Shown here: positions 1 through 11,304 of the stretch, piece by piece
Numbering within the stretch: the first letter of the stretch is position 1
Layout: each line of letters opens with the position of its first letter
NCBI GenBank assembly: GCA_030141605.1
Contig: JAQGDQ010000064.1
Span: 171,618 to 235,617, forward strand
Direction of reading: 5' to 3'
DNA from: Tubiluchus corallicola
Taxonomy: Eukaryota; Priapulida; Priapulimorpha; Priapulimorphida; Tubiluchidae
Length of the DNA stretch: 64,000 nucleotides
Notes under the pieces: generated by a model
Told to the model about the DNA's origin: nothing
The model's input: only the letters and a program-made list of their open reading frames with translations
Database searches by the model: none
Translations under genes and position numbers: made by a program

Positions 1-648
1 TTTAATTATGCAAAATGCATATATGTATGTATAAAAGTTGTGGATTGTCTTATATCAAGAGATGATAATAGCAAGCGTGTTGTCTTCAATCGAATTCCAC
101 ATTGCACACACAAAAATGCGCTGCTTGCAGAAACATATGTGATGTAATAAAGCTGTAGTGTAGGCTATTCTCAAAAACAGCACCCAGAATTATAGGATAT
201 GAACATATGAGAGGACATAGAAATACACAGAAATACACATAGGAACACATATGGTTACTGCCCTAACATCGGTCCAATAAAATTGGTTAAAGGACAAGAA
301 AATACTCTTCATGAATAAAGGTAAAAATTCGTCTTGAAATTTTATATCATTTATATGCTGTCTTACTGCATGCAGGGCTAGTGTTAGCAGTAATGCTAAA
401 TAAAATTTGTAAATTTTAACGTATGCGATTACAGTTAGGCGTAGGCATTTTAACAGTAAGTCGTCTGAAACAAGTTCAGATAACATTGCGTAAAGTTTGA
501 AAAAATAATCAGAGCATTCGTAGCACACTCTTCACTAACTAAGCAAAAGTTTAAATTACATATGTTGTCAATAAGATCAATAAAGTATTGTCTTGTGAAT
601 CAGCGGTGTACACAGGGATGGCGACACAGTGCCGTTTTATCAAAGATG
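1..648. other. AT-rich non-coding DNA, no supported feature
   Basis: No recognisable gene, repeat array or RNA is seen. An open frame on the minus strand at 190-528 has no domain, no splice-site support and an AT-driven composition, so I treat it as chance. Confidence 0.5.
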
Positions 649-655
649 CGAGAGA

Positions 656-1713
656 TTGATTGATTGATTGATTGATTTAACTCTTTATTTCGAACTAGGT
701 TCGTAGAATACATAACATGCAATAATTACGAGACATACAATAATTATAACCCCTCCTCTCAACACATACAAATTAATACATGAATTAATATATATATATA
801 TATTGTCCAGCCTGAATCGTCACTCATAATTTCTACCTAATACTTTCCTCATTGGTCTCTCATGTCTGAAGTGTAAAATGCGTCACTGTTATTCAATGCC
901 TTTATAAGAACATTTGAGCTTTGCATTACTCTACTGTATAGACTTTATGCAGTTTTCCTATGTATTACATCAAAGTATAAAACGTCGTGGTCTACTGAAA
1001 TAGTCCTAGAACTATAATCACATGGGTAGTTGAAAAGTTTGCGTTTTGAAATATTGTGAGCTGCTTTAAGTTTGCTGAGACTGTAGTTATAAAAATGTCG
1101 CCAGGTGGCCATACCGTAGAAAGAATTACAATAAGAGTTGAACAGATGAGTTTTGACATTAGGTGAACAATGATGAAATTTTCTAAGAATACGGTTCGCT
1201 CTAGACTTCGTTGTCTGATAATATCCATGTCACCTTTATTATCACTGGTGATAATATGGCCAAGATATTTTTCTGTTTCACACGGGATAATTATTTTACC
1301 GGCTACCTCAAGTGAACGGAAATTGAACCCACACATGCTGGGGGGTGTAATTGTTATAAGTTTAGTCTTGTCGACATTTATTACTATGTCATGACTATTT
1401 GTGTATTCAACATACATATCAACTAAAGTTTGTAAAGCAGTGGTAGTGGATGCTAGTAAACATCCATCATCAGCAAACATAAGGTGATTTATATAAGTAG
1501 CACCTATCTGACAGCCTAGACCGGTAGATGTGAGGTCAGAACTCAAGTCTCTGAAATATAAATTAAATAGTATGGGTGACATTTTTGCTTCCTGCTGAAC
1601 TCCATTTGCGACTTTAAATGTGCTAGAACAAAAATTTCCGCACCTCACAAACATAGTTTGTCGAGAGTAATAAAAGGCTAATAATCTTATAATAATGTTA
1701 GGCATATCAGTAT
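656..1713 (-). mobile_element. 5'-truncated non-LTR retrotransposon (LINE) with (AATC)n tail
   Basis: Read on the minus strand, this block encodes the palm and the C-terminal part of a LINE reverse transcriptase. It then has a short 3' UTR containing AATAAA near 685 and ends in a (AATC)n tail at 656-676. The 7-mer CGAGAGA lies at 649-655, directly outside the tail, and again at 1714-1720, directly outside the truncated 5' end, which fits a target-site duplication. 5' truncation, a simple-repeat tail and a short target duplication are the normal signs of target-primed reverse transcription. The coding part is broken, so the copy is dead. The clade (CR1/L2/RTE-like) cannot be fixed by eye. Confidence 0.85.
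850..1705 (-). pseudogene. Broken LINE reverse transcriptase, palm to C-terminus
   Basis: The frame opening at 1705 contains reverse transcriptase landmarks in order. These are a GNxxSxxFxVxNGV stretch (residues about 23-36), SPILFNLYFRDL (43-54), the catalytic FADD box (77-80) and a HDIxxNxxKT segment (about 104-113). The primer-grip region with EKYLGHIIT follows. Around position 1130 the homology leaves this frame and continues one frame over with a WRHFY...LKAAHN... segment and a FDVxxRK-like motif. It is then interrupted by TAA near 965 and again near 860. The segment starts inside the palm, so endonuclease and fingers are missing. One frameshift and two stops make it a pseudogene. The catalytic aspartates themselves are intact. 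That this is a non-LTR reverse transcriptase is fairly certain; the subfamily is not. Confidence 0.85.
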
Positions 1714-1714
1714 C

Positions 1715-1806
<92 letters not shown>

Positions 1807-1830
1807 AGAGAGAGGAGAGAGAGAGAGAAG
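1714..1830 (+). repeat. (AG)n microsatellite, slightly interrupted
   Basis: About 115 bp of AG dinucleotides with a few AAG and GGAG interruptions, abutting the truncated 5' end of the LINE. Serine/leucine-rich open frames across it are artefacts of the repeat. Confidence 0.97.
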
Positions 1831-2719
1831 AAAAACATGCAAATTCTTGCAGCTAAAGAAGCCTGCGTGCGTGACAGATCTATTATACGTAGCTCGCATC
1901 ACTTAAGCTATTTTCAGCTTTTCCTAATTTATGTTGAGCGTGTTGTGTTCCCAGATTGTTGTAGTATAGTCTACGCAAAATTCAATAGCTTGTCTGTGCA
2001 GCCACTTTTAGACGCTTTAGTTATTATTTATGTAGGACAAATGTAGTATTCATTATTTACGTTTGAATGTGCACTTCAACTTTTGGTTTAGCATTATTTG
2101 TGTGTATTTTGCCGCATCTTCTTGTTAGACTGGAATTCGCGTGGTTGTTTTTCTGCAGTTCAAGTTCCTTTCAACATGGTTGTGTGCTACTAAGCTTTTT
2201 GTTTTGATGAGGTTTAACAAACAGCCTTAATATGCAGCACAGAAGGTGGCATACCCGTGCAAGATCATACTAGAAACGAGCTATCGTAGAATGTCAAAAA
2301 ACTTTTTTTCTGTGTGCTTATAGTTTCTATTAGAATGATACCCACATCATAAGTCTAATCGAGATAAGCAGGACACTGCTCAAGAGAACGAAACCAAAGA
2401 ACAGACCTTCTGGCAAGTACATTCCTTTTCTTGTTGCATGCGTCTGTCATTATTTTGTGTAGTTTTTATATTATGTTTACGAATGAAGAGTCCAATTTAA
2501 TTCTACCAGGCCTGTCGCCATGTAGCGCTCCTGCAACAGAATTCAGACGTTTTTTCCAAGTCACTTAGTTTTTGCGCAACACAGAACCAGGTCAGTGTGA
2601 ATGCCTTTTTGTTATTTTTGTTATTGGTAGCACCATTATCGTCATCATTGTTGTCATGGTTGTCCCTGTTGTCATTACTCTGTTCCTCCTCCTGATCAGT
2701 ACCTCTTCCATCAATCATC
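1831..2719. other. Non-coding DNA, nothing recognised
   Basis: No coding homology, array or RNA fold stands out. The short plus-strand frame at 1837-2046 has no supporting signal. Confidence 0.5.
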
Positions 2720-2803
2720 ATCGTCTTCATCATCACCATCACTATCATCATCATCATCATCATCATCGTCATCGTCATTGTCGTCGTAATCGTCGTCGTC
2801 GTT
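2720..2803 (+). repeat. (ATC)n/(GTC)n trinucleotide microsatellite
   Basis: TCATCATCA triplets grade into CGTCGTCGT triplets. Methionine- or histidine-rich frames on both strands come from the repeat, not from a gene. Confidence 0.95.
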
Positions 2804-3577
2804 GTTTGTATGAAACTGAGAACAACATAATGAATTTTAAGCCTAGCATTGGAAACCTAGAGAAAGATTTTATAATAATTAAAAATCAGACCTAGAAAAT
2901 AAATCAGATTCCGTTTCCGGTGTATTGAGAGTTGGAGAAGTTGTTGGTAAACACGAGAAAAAGTACGCTTGTCTTGGTTTGGCTTCCGAATCTTACTGCA
3001 CCAGCAACACAGGAGCTGTAGATAAACTGACAGCTGCATTTCTCGACCAGTATCATGTTGCAGCAACCGGCAGAAATATATAGGCAGCCATTAGAATGAC
3101 TACTCACTGAAAAGACTGTTAATAGTTTTAACAAATGAGCGACAAATGACTATACAAGAAGTTATATAGTTGACCAATTAGTGTCTCAGTGATGTTTAGA
3201 TGTAAAACTTCTGTTTACACCATAAAATGATTTTGATTTTCTATAATGTACACTCATTGGGCATGCATAGTATGCATAGAAACAATGTGGACGGCTAAAT
3301 CTGTGTGTTCTTGGCAGTATGCAACAGTAATAATTAATTTGCCGTTGAAACGTAATTGCCAATTTTCATTTTCTATTTGATTTTCAAGATTTGTTTATGC
3401 TTCGGCAAATAGAAGGCCAGGTCAATATTTCAGTTTGTGTGTGTTGCATATATATCCCCGTATTCGTGTAGGTGTATAAATTGTACAATATATTTTTGAA
3501 TAAAATATATAATGATAATAATTCATGTTCTAAAAACTTTCGTTCTGAAAAATTCTGAAAACAGTCCCCGGTTGATA
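2804..3577. other. Non-coding DNA, nothing recognised
   Basis: Overlapping short minus-strand frames at 2857-3134 have no domain or splice support. No repeat is evident. Confidence 0.5.
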
Positions 3578-3852
3578 CTGATGATCAGTCGTTGTGTTGG
3601 TCAGTCGGTCCGTCCGTCCGTCCGGCCGTCTGTCCGTCAGGCAGTTCCATGTAAGGACGGTTATTAATTATTATGTTCATAATCGTAGGCCATCGAGCAG
3701 TTTCTTGGTATGATAATCAGTCATTTGGCCAGTCTGTTCAGTCGGTTGGTTGGTCCGTTGTCCTCCATCCGTCAGTCAATCAGTCCCATGCAAGGAGAAT
3801 TATTAATTATTAGGTTCACAATCGTCTACCATCAATCTGTTTCTCGGCATTT
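3578..3852 (+). repeat. Diverged direct tandem duplication, about 135 bp x 2
   Basis: Two adjacent copies (about 3578-3710 and 3711-3852) share the same order of blocks: a CAGTC/CCGTC-rich stretch, then ATG(T/C)AAGGA, then the shared core TTATTAATTATTA, then AATCGT, then a GTTTCT(T/C)GG end. The left copy contains a local (GTCC)n expansion at about 3605-3625. Identity is roughly 70% by eye. Confidence 0.8.
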
Positions 3853-5600
3853 GAAAGCTGGCAGTAATAAAAGAAAAAACTTGATTCCTTAATTAGTGAT
3901 TTATGATTCTGCATGTCTGCAAGTGGTGCGTACGGCTAGATCTACATTAAAATGCTTTAACGAAATTGCTTATTTACAAACCGCGTTAAGAAAAACTGCT
4001 GTTATGCTAATTTGGTCCGATAGAGTTAATTAATGGTTTTATTGCGTGTTTTACGTTCGGTCTTTGAAAGTTTTCGGTGTCTCAGAAAGTACGACATACC
4101 AGAAGAACAAGAAATTGTGCTTAATATGCGTAGGTGCAACTCGTTTGGCTTCTACTTCATTGACTTATTGGTCGCCTTTGGGAAAGCTCAGCGTATACCA
4201 TAAAATTTTCGATTAGATTGTGACAAAGTTTTCGTCATCTACGCCCCGGGAGCTTTCCGTCAGAATTTAATTATCTTAAAGGTTGATTCGAGACTACTGC
4301 CTTCCAGCAGTGTAGGAGTGAGGGCGAGGGAGCTGCTGAGTTTCGCTGGGCATACTTCACTGTTGAAAATGAAATACGCAAAGTCTGGTTAATAAATGGG
4401 TGAGTGACAATCTCGAGAGATCGTTTCTTTCTCGCTGAAGGAGGATGCATCTACGCATCTGCCCTAAAATTGCTCTTTCTTAGATGATTATCATTGATTA
4501 TGACTATTATTTTTCGTTCCCGATACTATAACAAAATTCATAGTCAGGTTCCATCGGTGAATATAAATCATATAAATCATGTTTACATGACAATTACTTT
4601 TAAAATTCAAGTGACTGAAAGTTATTGCTGCTTGCTGCCAGTATGGTTTCGCTGTCCTCAAAGGCTTTGCTTGCATCCAACAGACAACGAAAACCTGGCG
4701 TATCAGCATACAACTTGAATTAGCTCTTTAATCCCATAAATAGTTACCTCAGTTCTACAGCAAATGGCTTACTAAATCTCGTGTAACTGGCTTCGTGAAA
4801 TTGCGCCTGAGGTGAAAATTAAATAAAATGCAAAAAAAATTTATTGGCATATTATAGGTATTGTACGCATTAACATACATGAACAACAGTATAACAATAA
4901 CAACATAAAATACACTTTTCGTATGCTAACACAAAAATATGCATAAAGTGATGATAGTTCATAAAAATAACAGTTAAAAGTTTTAGCTAGTCGGTGCCCG
5001 GAAAGTAGCGTAAACTTGCTGTCGCTTTTAGCAGTTTCTGGACTCGAGAAACTGCTTCAGCCATGGTCTTCTGCTCACTAAAATCTTTTTTGATTTTTCT
5101 GTTGCCATTACTTTTCAATGAAACTGAGTTATCAGATTATGCTCTCAAACAGATGACGCTACAAAAACGGAATCAACTTCCACTCTCAGAACAACAATAT
5201 TTGACGCGAGGGATCGATGTTAAAAATCGATTCGAGACGTGATTCTGTTGAGATTGATGCCTTTAATCTCAGATAAAGATTGCGTAAATAGCTAGGACGG
5301 TTAGCATTGACACAAATGAGAATTCAACTTGTCCACAACTGTTTTACTGAAACTTATTTGGATGGTCTGTCTGAAATGCAATGGAATAATATTGAAAAAG
5401 TAGGGAAAACTAGTTAGATTGACGATAGTTAGTAGTGTTTTATGAATTTTGTCATCTTACTTGTGGCGAAACCTATTAGATTCTTCAGTTTTCATAGTAA
5501 TTTTTCAAGGCTGAGATTGTGAATTTTGAAGACTTAACATTTAGAATAGTTAAAATAAATAGATGGAATGTAACTATATAATAGTTAGAAAATAACAATT
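3853..5600. other. Non-coding DNA, nothing recognised
   Basis: No domain, array or RNA gene could be supported over this 1.7 kb. Open frames near 4491-4718 lie opposite each other on both strands without splice signals. Confidence 0.5.
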
Positions 5601-5802
5601 AGAATAGAATAGAATAGAATAGAATAGAATAGAATAGAATAGAATAGAATAGAATAGAATAGAATAGAACAGAACAGAACAGAACAGAACAGAACAGAAC
5701 AGAACAGAACAGAACAGAACAGAACAGAACAGAACAGAACAGAATAGAATAGAATAGAATAGAATAGAATAGAATAGAATAGAATAGAATAGAATAGAAT
5801 AG
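5601..5802 (+). repeat. Sandwich pentanucleotide array (AGAAT)13(AGAAC)15(AGAAT)12
   Basis: Forty uninterrupted pentamers: 13 AGAAT (5601-5665), 15 AGAAC (5666-5740) and 12 AGAAT (5741-5800), then AG. The variant T to C is confined to one central block with sharp edges. Frames reading FYSIL/FCSVL on the minus strand are only translations of the array. Confidence 0.99.
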
Positions 5803-5932
5803 TTGCTGAAGTAAAAATGGACCCCTGCAGTATGCGGTGGACAGGGAGCAACAAATACCAATTTGATAAAGTTAATTTTTCTATCTCACTATACGTGCGT
5901 TTAGCTAATCTTTGTCAAAGCCTTCTCTCTCC

Positions 5933-5943
5933 GTGTGTGTGTG

Positions 5944-5995
<52 letters not shown>

Positions 5996-6000
5996 TGTGT
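5933..6000 (+). repeat. (GT)n(GCGT)n compound microsatellite
   Basis: A GT run changes sharply into GTGC tetramers near 5957 and then returns to GTGT, so a variant block is again nested in the parent repeat. It is followed by a TCT-rich tract to about 6075. Confidence 0.97.
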
Positions 6001-6009
6001 ATGTTTGTG

Positions 6010-7703
6010 AGTCTGTCTCTCTTTCTTTCTATATATATCCATCTATCTTTCTCTCTGGCGCTCTTTCTCCCTGTCACCCCCTATCTTCCCGAGTTTAACT
6101 CAATCATAGCAATCCTCGAGTCTTCGTAACCTTGAATCCCCCTCTACTCCCTGAATCTTTTCTCTATAGCATTCCCTGAGCTTTTATCCAGAACAACCTA
6201 CAGCAATCCTTATTCCTGCTGTCCATAGTGTTTCCAAGCTTCCTTTCTTTAGCACAATGAATTTGTTGCTAGTACTAGCACCCTTGTATTCATTGCTCTG
6301 CGAGTCCCAAAGCTGACCCTGCACGTTTATAGCTCAGTTACAGCACACGCGTTGAGCCTCACTATTCCTGCTAACAACTTTCTAGCGCTGCATAAACTCG
6401 CTATCCATGGTACTTCGTATATTGTAACCTGGACGCGTGGCTAAAATGTGCCCATTTTCATGATTATGGCTCAGTTCTTTCGGAAATGGCCGCTGCATTG
6501 ATAGCCACGAAATTACCATTACGCTAAAACTGTTTGCATGCTTTCCTTGTTTGAGCTCACTCATGTTTTATTAGTTCATTTTCGCCAACCCTGGCTGGTT
6601 TCATATCCAACTTGTTGCAGACACGACCGGCATATATTCAAAACGTACCAGGTGCAATTATCCCTTAATTGTAATCAAACTATGCTAACTAACTAATATG
6701 CACGTTTTGGTTGTCAATCTTTAATTGATTTCCATGATTAGTAACAACCTGATTGTCGTGATTAACTTTATGCAGTTGCTCAATACATATTGAAACCACC
6801 TGACGCATTGTGCATTGGTGAGAAATATGTCTAGTTGCATGCAATAGTAATAGTGCTCCAATTGTTGTTGAATTCAAGGTTAGGAATAGCTGAGTGGACG
6901 CGATATGCGCTCATCGACCAAAGTTAAGCAAAGTCCATCTTGATAGCTACTATCTCCGCCATATTTCAAATTGTCAGCAGACCCAGTTGAATACTCAGCT
7001 GTATTACTTGTGGAAGTTGTTTACCCGTCATATTTTCTTACTCTAATCCTAAAGCACGTATTGTTAAGATACTCCTACAAATCGGATAGTTTGGACCGTC
7101 TCCGTTTGGACCCGTTTAGACCACCAATAGCTTCTCCAGCGTACCTTCCTAACATTTTCTTTTTTGTTATGAAAAAGCTCACTGGTACTCCTTTCTTTTC
7201 TTTCCCCCTAGAATAATTTTTCTTGGAGTTTTTAAAGTTGTGAATGAGAAATCGCGGCTGCTTAGATTGCGCATGGATCGGTAACATACCTTGACGTCCC
7301 TTTCATCATAAATTCTCATGCTTGCTCCCTTGTGTAGGCAGCTTCTGATGCCCATAGAACCCATATTTATAAGTTGTGCAGACGGATGTCTGTTGTGACA
7401 ACCATGTGTAAAAGACGTAACACGGCTGAGTCACATCGTTTTCTCACGACGGTAGAAGTAAAAACCTGCTCAAAGATTAAAAGGCTGAAATATGCAAAAC
7501 CGATCAGTTCAATTTCCAACCAGTGCTTGGGCTCCAGAGATTTCTGCCATATCTCATATACAGTCCATACTCTTAGTAAACCTGCTATCCCTTCTATGCT
7601 AAATGGATGACAGTTAAACTCTCAGCCAATATTTTAGCGACAACATCAAAGTTGACGAACATCAACCTCCACTATTTCTACCACAAACCTTTTTCTACCT
7701 TTG
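6010..7703. other. Non-coding DNA, nothing firmly recognised
   Basis: A pyrimidine-rich segment covers 6010-6200. The minus-strand frame at 6382-6564 has near-normal codon composition but no recognised domain. The remaining frames look like chance. Confidence 0.45.
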
Positions 7704-8260
7704 ATCTTTGTGTCACACCCAGTAAATCTGTGTGAGAGAGGCAATAGCCTGCCTGAAGCGTTCAAAATGTCTAATGGTGTACCTCAGGGAAGAGTCTTGT
7801 CGCCCCTTCTTTTCGCAATTTATGTTAATGATTTGTCAAGTAATTGAAAAGTGCCTCGGATGCTACACGTAGAATGGATAGCATATTTACCAATCATTTG
7901 TTACTTGCTGATTATATGTACCTTATAGGACCTTCTGTCAATAGTTTACAGAAGTTATTAGATGTGTGCGAAAATTTTGCCGTTTCTCACAACCCTGTGT
8001 TTAATGAGTCAAAAACCAAATGTCTATACTTTATGCTCGAAATATGCGAATTGTTGTTACTTGAAAGTAACAACATTATCTTCGTGGTAAGCCAATTAAT
8101 GTCAAAGTGAAAAATGTCTAGGTCAGGTATGATCATAGTGGTAATGTAGATATTGATAATTATGTTAAAATTGTTCTATGCAAGAGCTGTTACTCTCCGA
8201 TTGACGTGTAAAGGCTGCTCTGAGTATTTCTTTTAAATTTTACGAATTAGGTACGAGCGC
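7704..8260 (+). pseudogene. Decayed LINE reverse transcriptase fragment, plus strand
   Basis: The frame from 7704 reads HPVNLCERGNS then NGVPQG, VLSPLLFAIYVNDLSSN, and hits TGA near 7845. This is the classic region before the catalytic box of a non-LTR reverse transcriptase. The homology resumes in another frame (7844-8110) with NHLLLADYMYLIGPS, SLQKLLDVCENF and NESKTKCLYF. The expected F/YADD catalytic box has become LADY, so the second aspartate is lost. A third segment to about 8215 (RGKPINVKVKNV, stop, DIDNYVK) matches the post-catalytic region. Frameshifts, stops and loss of a catalytic residue make it dead. It differs from the copy at 0.85-1.7 kb and belongs to a different family or subfamily. 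Neither end of the element could be located. Confidence 0.8.
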
Positions 8261-8671
8261 TGCTTACGAAATGTTATACTTTCAAGTAAAACTTATATAC
8301 TAATTAATGGTTATATTAATTTGTGGCTAATTACTGGTTTGAGTCAATGTAAACTGGATATTAGATTGTTATGATTTTAGAGTAAGGTCAACACGTATTT
8401 TGCTTAATGTTTTTTCACGTTGCACTGGTAAATGCACAAAAGAAACTTATTACATCAGAAAAACTTCTGCCACTATAGTCATGTGACTCGGTTTAATGTG
8501 ACCTTACTTGGCTGTTGTTACTCAAGGTCGGTTTGTAAAGTTGAATATGTAAACAGAAAATTCGTGGGTTGTTTATTTAATGTAATGACTCAACTTGGGC
8601 TTACGCCAGTTTCTGATAAAATTAACGGTTTCGTATTCCCTCGAAAAAACAATTGAGCTCAACTGTCCTGA

Positions 8672-8911
8672 GTGCCGTCAACATGCTTTGCTGAACTTCA
8701 TGCGTCTCTCAGACGTGCCGAGAAGTTCAACGCAAAACGTTTAACGCCTGACGAAGCTATTATGAGACGTGATGAATTGCATGACAGATTATTTTAGTTA
8801 TCTACGTGGAAGAAAGCAAGAGCCAAGAGTGGTTGAGAAAAGAGAAAGAGCTGTTTTTCAATCTTTCTGACGCGATTCAATTTAATCAATCAAGTTAAAA
8901 TCATGAACTTA
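8672..8911 (+). pseudogene. Decayed unidentified reading frame
   Basis: One frame reads like a charged helical protein, with FAELHASLRRAEKFNAK and RLTPDEAIMRRDELHDRLF. TAG (8795-8797) and TGA (8834-8836) interrupt it, yet the same frame stays charged and coding-like on both sides (LSTWKKARAKSG, then EKRKS). Each stop is one transition from a sense codon. I do not recognise the family. It may be a decayed exon of a host gene (a CTCTCAG acceptor-like site lies at 8709-8715) or part of the neighbouring retroelement. Confidence 0.3.
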
Positions 8912-10909
8912 TAACCAACGCAATTGCATGTGTGTAATTTTCATTGAACATGTACTTTCCGTCTGCGTGGCTATGGTAACGATCCTTTAGTACATTATAA
9001 AGAATGCAGACATCATTCCTGTAAGATGCTAATGTACGTTTTCAAAATTATATAATCGCTATAAATAGCCTTATAATCTAAGGGATTTTTAATTAGTTAT
9101 ATTTTACTCAGGCATTTGTGTCATACATTTCATGCACAAGCTTAGACGATTCATACATGTCACCATTATGGCCATTACCTGGCGTGAGTATTTACTGAGT
9201 TTTAACAATGCTATTCTAGGCTTGCTACACAAACAAACTTTTCACATAGCAGCTCTTTTGATGACGTGTATAGGTTTATACACACACATACACATACACA
9301 CAGCCCAGCTGTAAAGAACAACGTCGATACACGTTGTCAACAGATCATCTAATAAATGTGGGTTTCGTTTGTCAGGGATTGTTGGTACATGCTTTCCGCT
9401 CAGTTACATCGATTGATGCTGCTGCATAAGCAAAACAAAGCTGTAATGCAATCATATACGATAGACACACAGGTATGCCTTACACATAACACAGCTTAAT
9501 GATTTTACACAGCCTCAAGATAGCAAAATATCATTTTTGTCAAAAATCACAAATGCAGTAGCTCAATCAAAACAATAGCATCGAAAAATTGTCAAATCAC
9601 GTAACATGATTTGTGAAATTGAAACCAAGAGCGATGTCGTAGAAGATTTAATAGTTCGTCTTCTAGACTGTATTTGCTTACTTGCTCGACAATTTCAAGT
9701 ACTATTTTCAAGTGGCTATTTCATTATTTACAATTTGTATGTACACACAAGTTCAGTCTCTTACTACAACGTGTGTTTCTTATTTAAATATGATAAGTAA
9801 TAAATGATTGTAAACTACAATTGACTATAGCTGAATGTACTTTTTAACTAAAATTAACTATTTTAAAATTAAAAATATTATGTACAAAAAATCAACTTTC
9901 AAAAAATAAAGGCTGTTTTAATGCAAAATAGCTCATTCTGGAAAATAGGTTTAGTTCTTTGAGACACATTTAGTTAAGTGTAAAAAGTAAAAGGCGATAT
10001 ATCCGGTAACTTATGGTGCGGTAGCTGCAGGAACTCTATCTGATGTATCCTTTTTATACTTGGACACTTTACTAAATGTAAGTAAATGGCTCAGTTAATA
10101 ATAGCACTGGTAGCAATGGTATGGTAATTATGGCACAGGAAAATGACACAAGAAAGAGGCATGAATGGCTTACCATGACCCTAACCATAAGCCTAAATAA
10201 AGCTTGTCATTTTTTTCTATTTTTAAATTTGTGCCTTTTTCCTGTTATCTTTTGTCTTACCCCAAATTACCCCTGTCATTGTTACCTGTGGTGTTTTTAC
10301 CATTGCAACCTTTAATTCAAATGAGTAAGATTACTCTGGTAAAGTTGTTTACAGAAGAACAGTGCCATTTTGCTTTTGGAATGACTCTGCTCATGATGAA
10401 CCTACAAAGCCAAGTGGGTTCCAACATGAGCTTTTGGCACTGCTGCTGGTTGCCTCGCTCAGATCCCTGCTCAGATGGGTGGACAATCAGCTTATTTCAA
10501 CCAGTTGAACGAGCGTAGTGTGTCGACAGTTGACTACTAATACACCCTGAAAGTCAAAATAACGGTCTACTATAGTGCACCACCGTTATCAAACACGTAA
10601 TCAAACAATCGTAATCAAACACTAAAATTAAAGTGTAAATGCTGATATATATGTTGTAACGACGACGAAAAGCCATTACTTTCACCTCTAACCTCTAACT
10701 TTGTAATGGCTGGATCCACGAAGCTGTTGCTTGGGGGCACTGAATACCAGGTATAAAAGCGCATGCAAGTAATGATACCGTTGTTCAGTAGCAGTGCGGA
10801 CAAGTGTGATTAACCATATCACCACATGATCAGCAACCAGTATGAAAGATGCACGACAATTTTCTGACAAGTTTCTGTTTGATCTTTGCATTTTCTACAG
10901 ATTTACGAC
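8912..10909. other. Non-coding DNA with a short CA-rich tract
   Basis: A CACATA-type tract lies at about 9278-9302. The plus-strand frames at 9132-9314, 9606-9800 and 10121-10518 have no recognised domain and no clear splice support. Confidence 0.45.
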
Positions 10910-11304
10910 AATAACCCTTTTCACGGGATCAACGATTGATGGTGGTCGTGAAAAGGTCAAAGGTTAAGTAGCACCTTAAGTAGATCACGCATTTGTGTAC
11001 GCTTGACAACGCTTCGCAGTCAATGGTATTGTAATAGTAACAGTTTTAACAGCTAGCTAGAACTTTACCTAGTTTATTTTTCTTGTTCCCAAGCAAGGTC
11101 CTGCTAATAAATCACTATATACACAGACTAATGTGTAATTAAGTAAAGTCCACGTAAAACAGCTGAATTTACTGAACTGATACGGCAAACGGCTATGCAT
11201 TATGTCACATGACGGTTGTAATTAACACGCGTCGCTATGGTACACTTAACTTCTGACCTATAGCAACTCTGCGCGCTCACAACGAATCTGTGAAAAGGCT
11301 TATT
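10910..11304 (+). mobile_element. MITE-like element, copy 1 (395 bp)
   Basis: The ends are AATAACCCTTTTCAC and, inverted at 11290-11304, GTGAAAAGGCTTATT, which match at 14 of 15 positions. A second block sharing the same order of sequence and the same 395-bp length occurs at 12947-13341 in direct orientation. Shared internal blocks include AACAGTTTTAACAGCTAGCT, TTCTTGTTCCCAAG and GTAAAGTCCACGTAAAACA. A third copy of the end motif, CGTGAAAAGG, lies near 10947, so the 5' end can fold into a hairpin. No coding capacity is seen. This fits a non-autonomous DNA transposon. Superfamily and target duplication cannot be told. Confidence 0.75.

Noticed and set aside
3600-3640. CRISPR-like repeats in the CCGTCCGTC region
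   Set aside because: It is a short tetranucleotide expansion inside one copy of a tandem duplication, with no spacers and a eukaryotic setting.
5574-5861. 95-codon minus-strand frame of FYSIL/FCSVL repeats
   Set aside because: Pure translation of the AGAAT/AGAAC pentamer array. A 5-bp unit read over 15 bases gives a 5-residue repeat in all frames.
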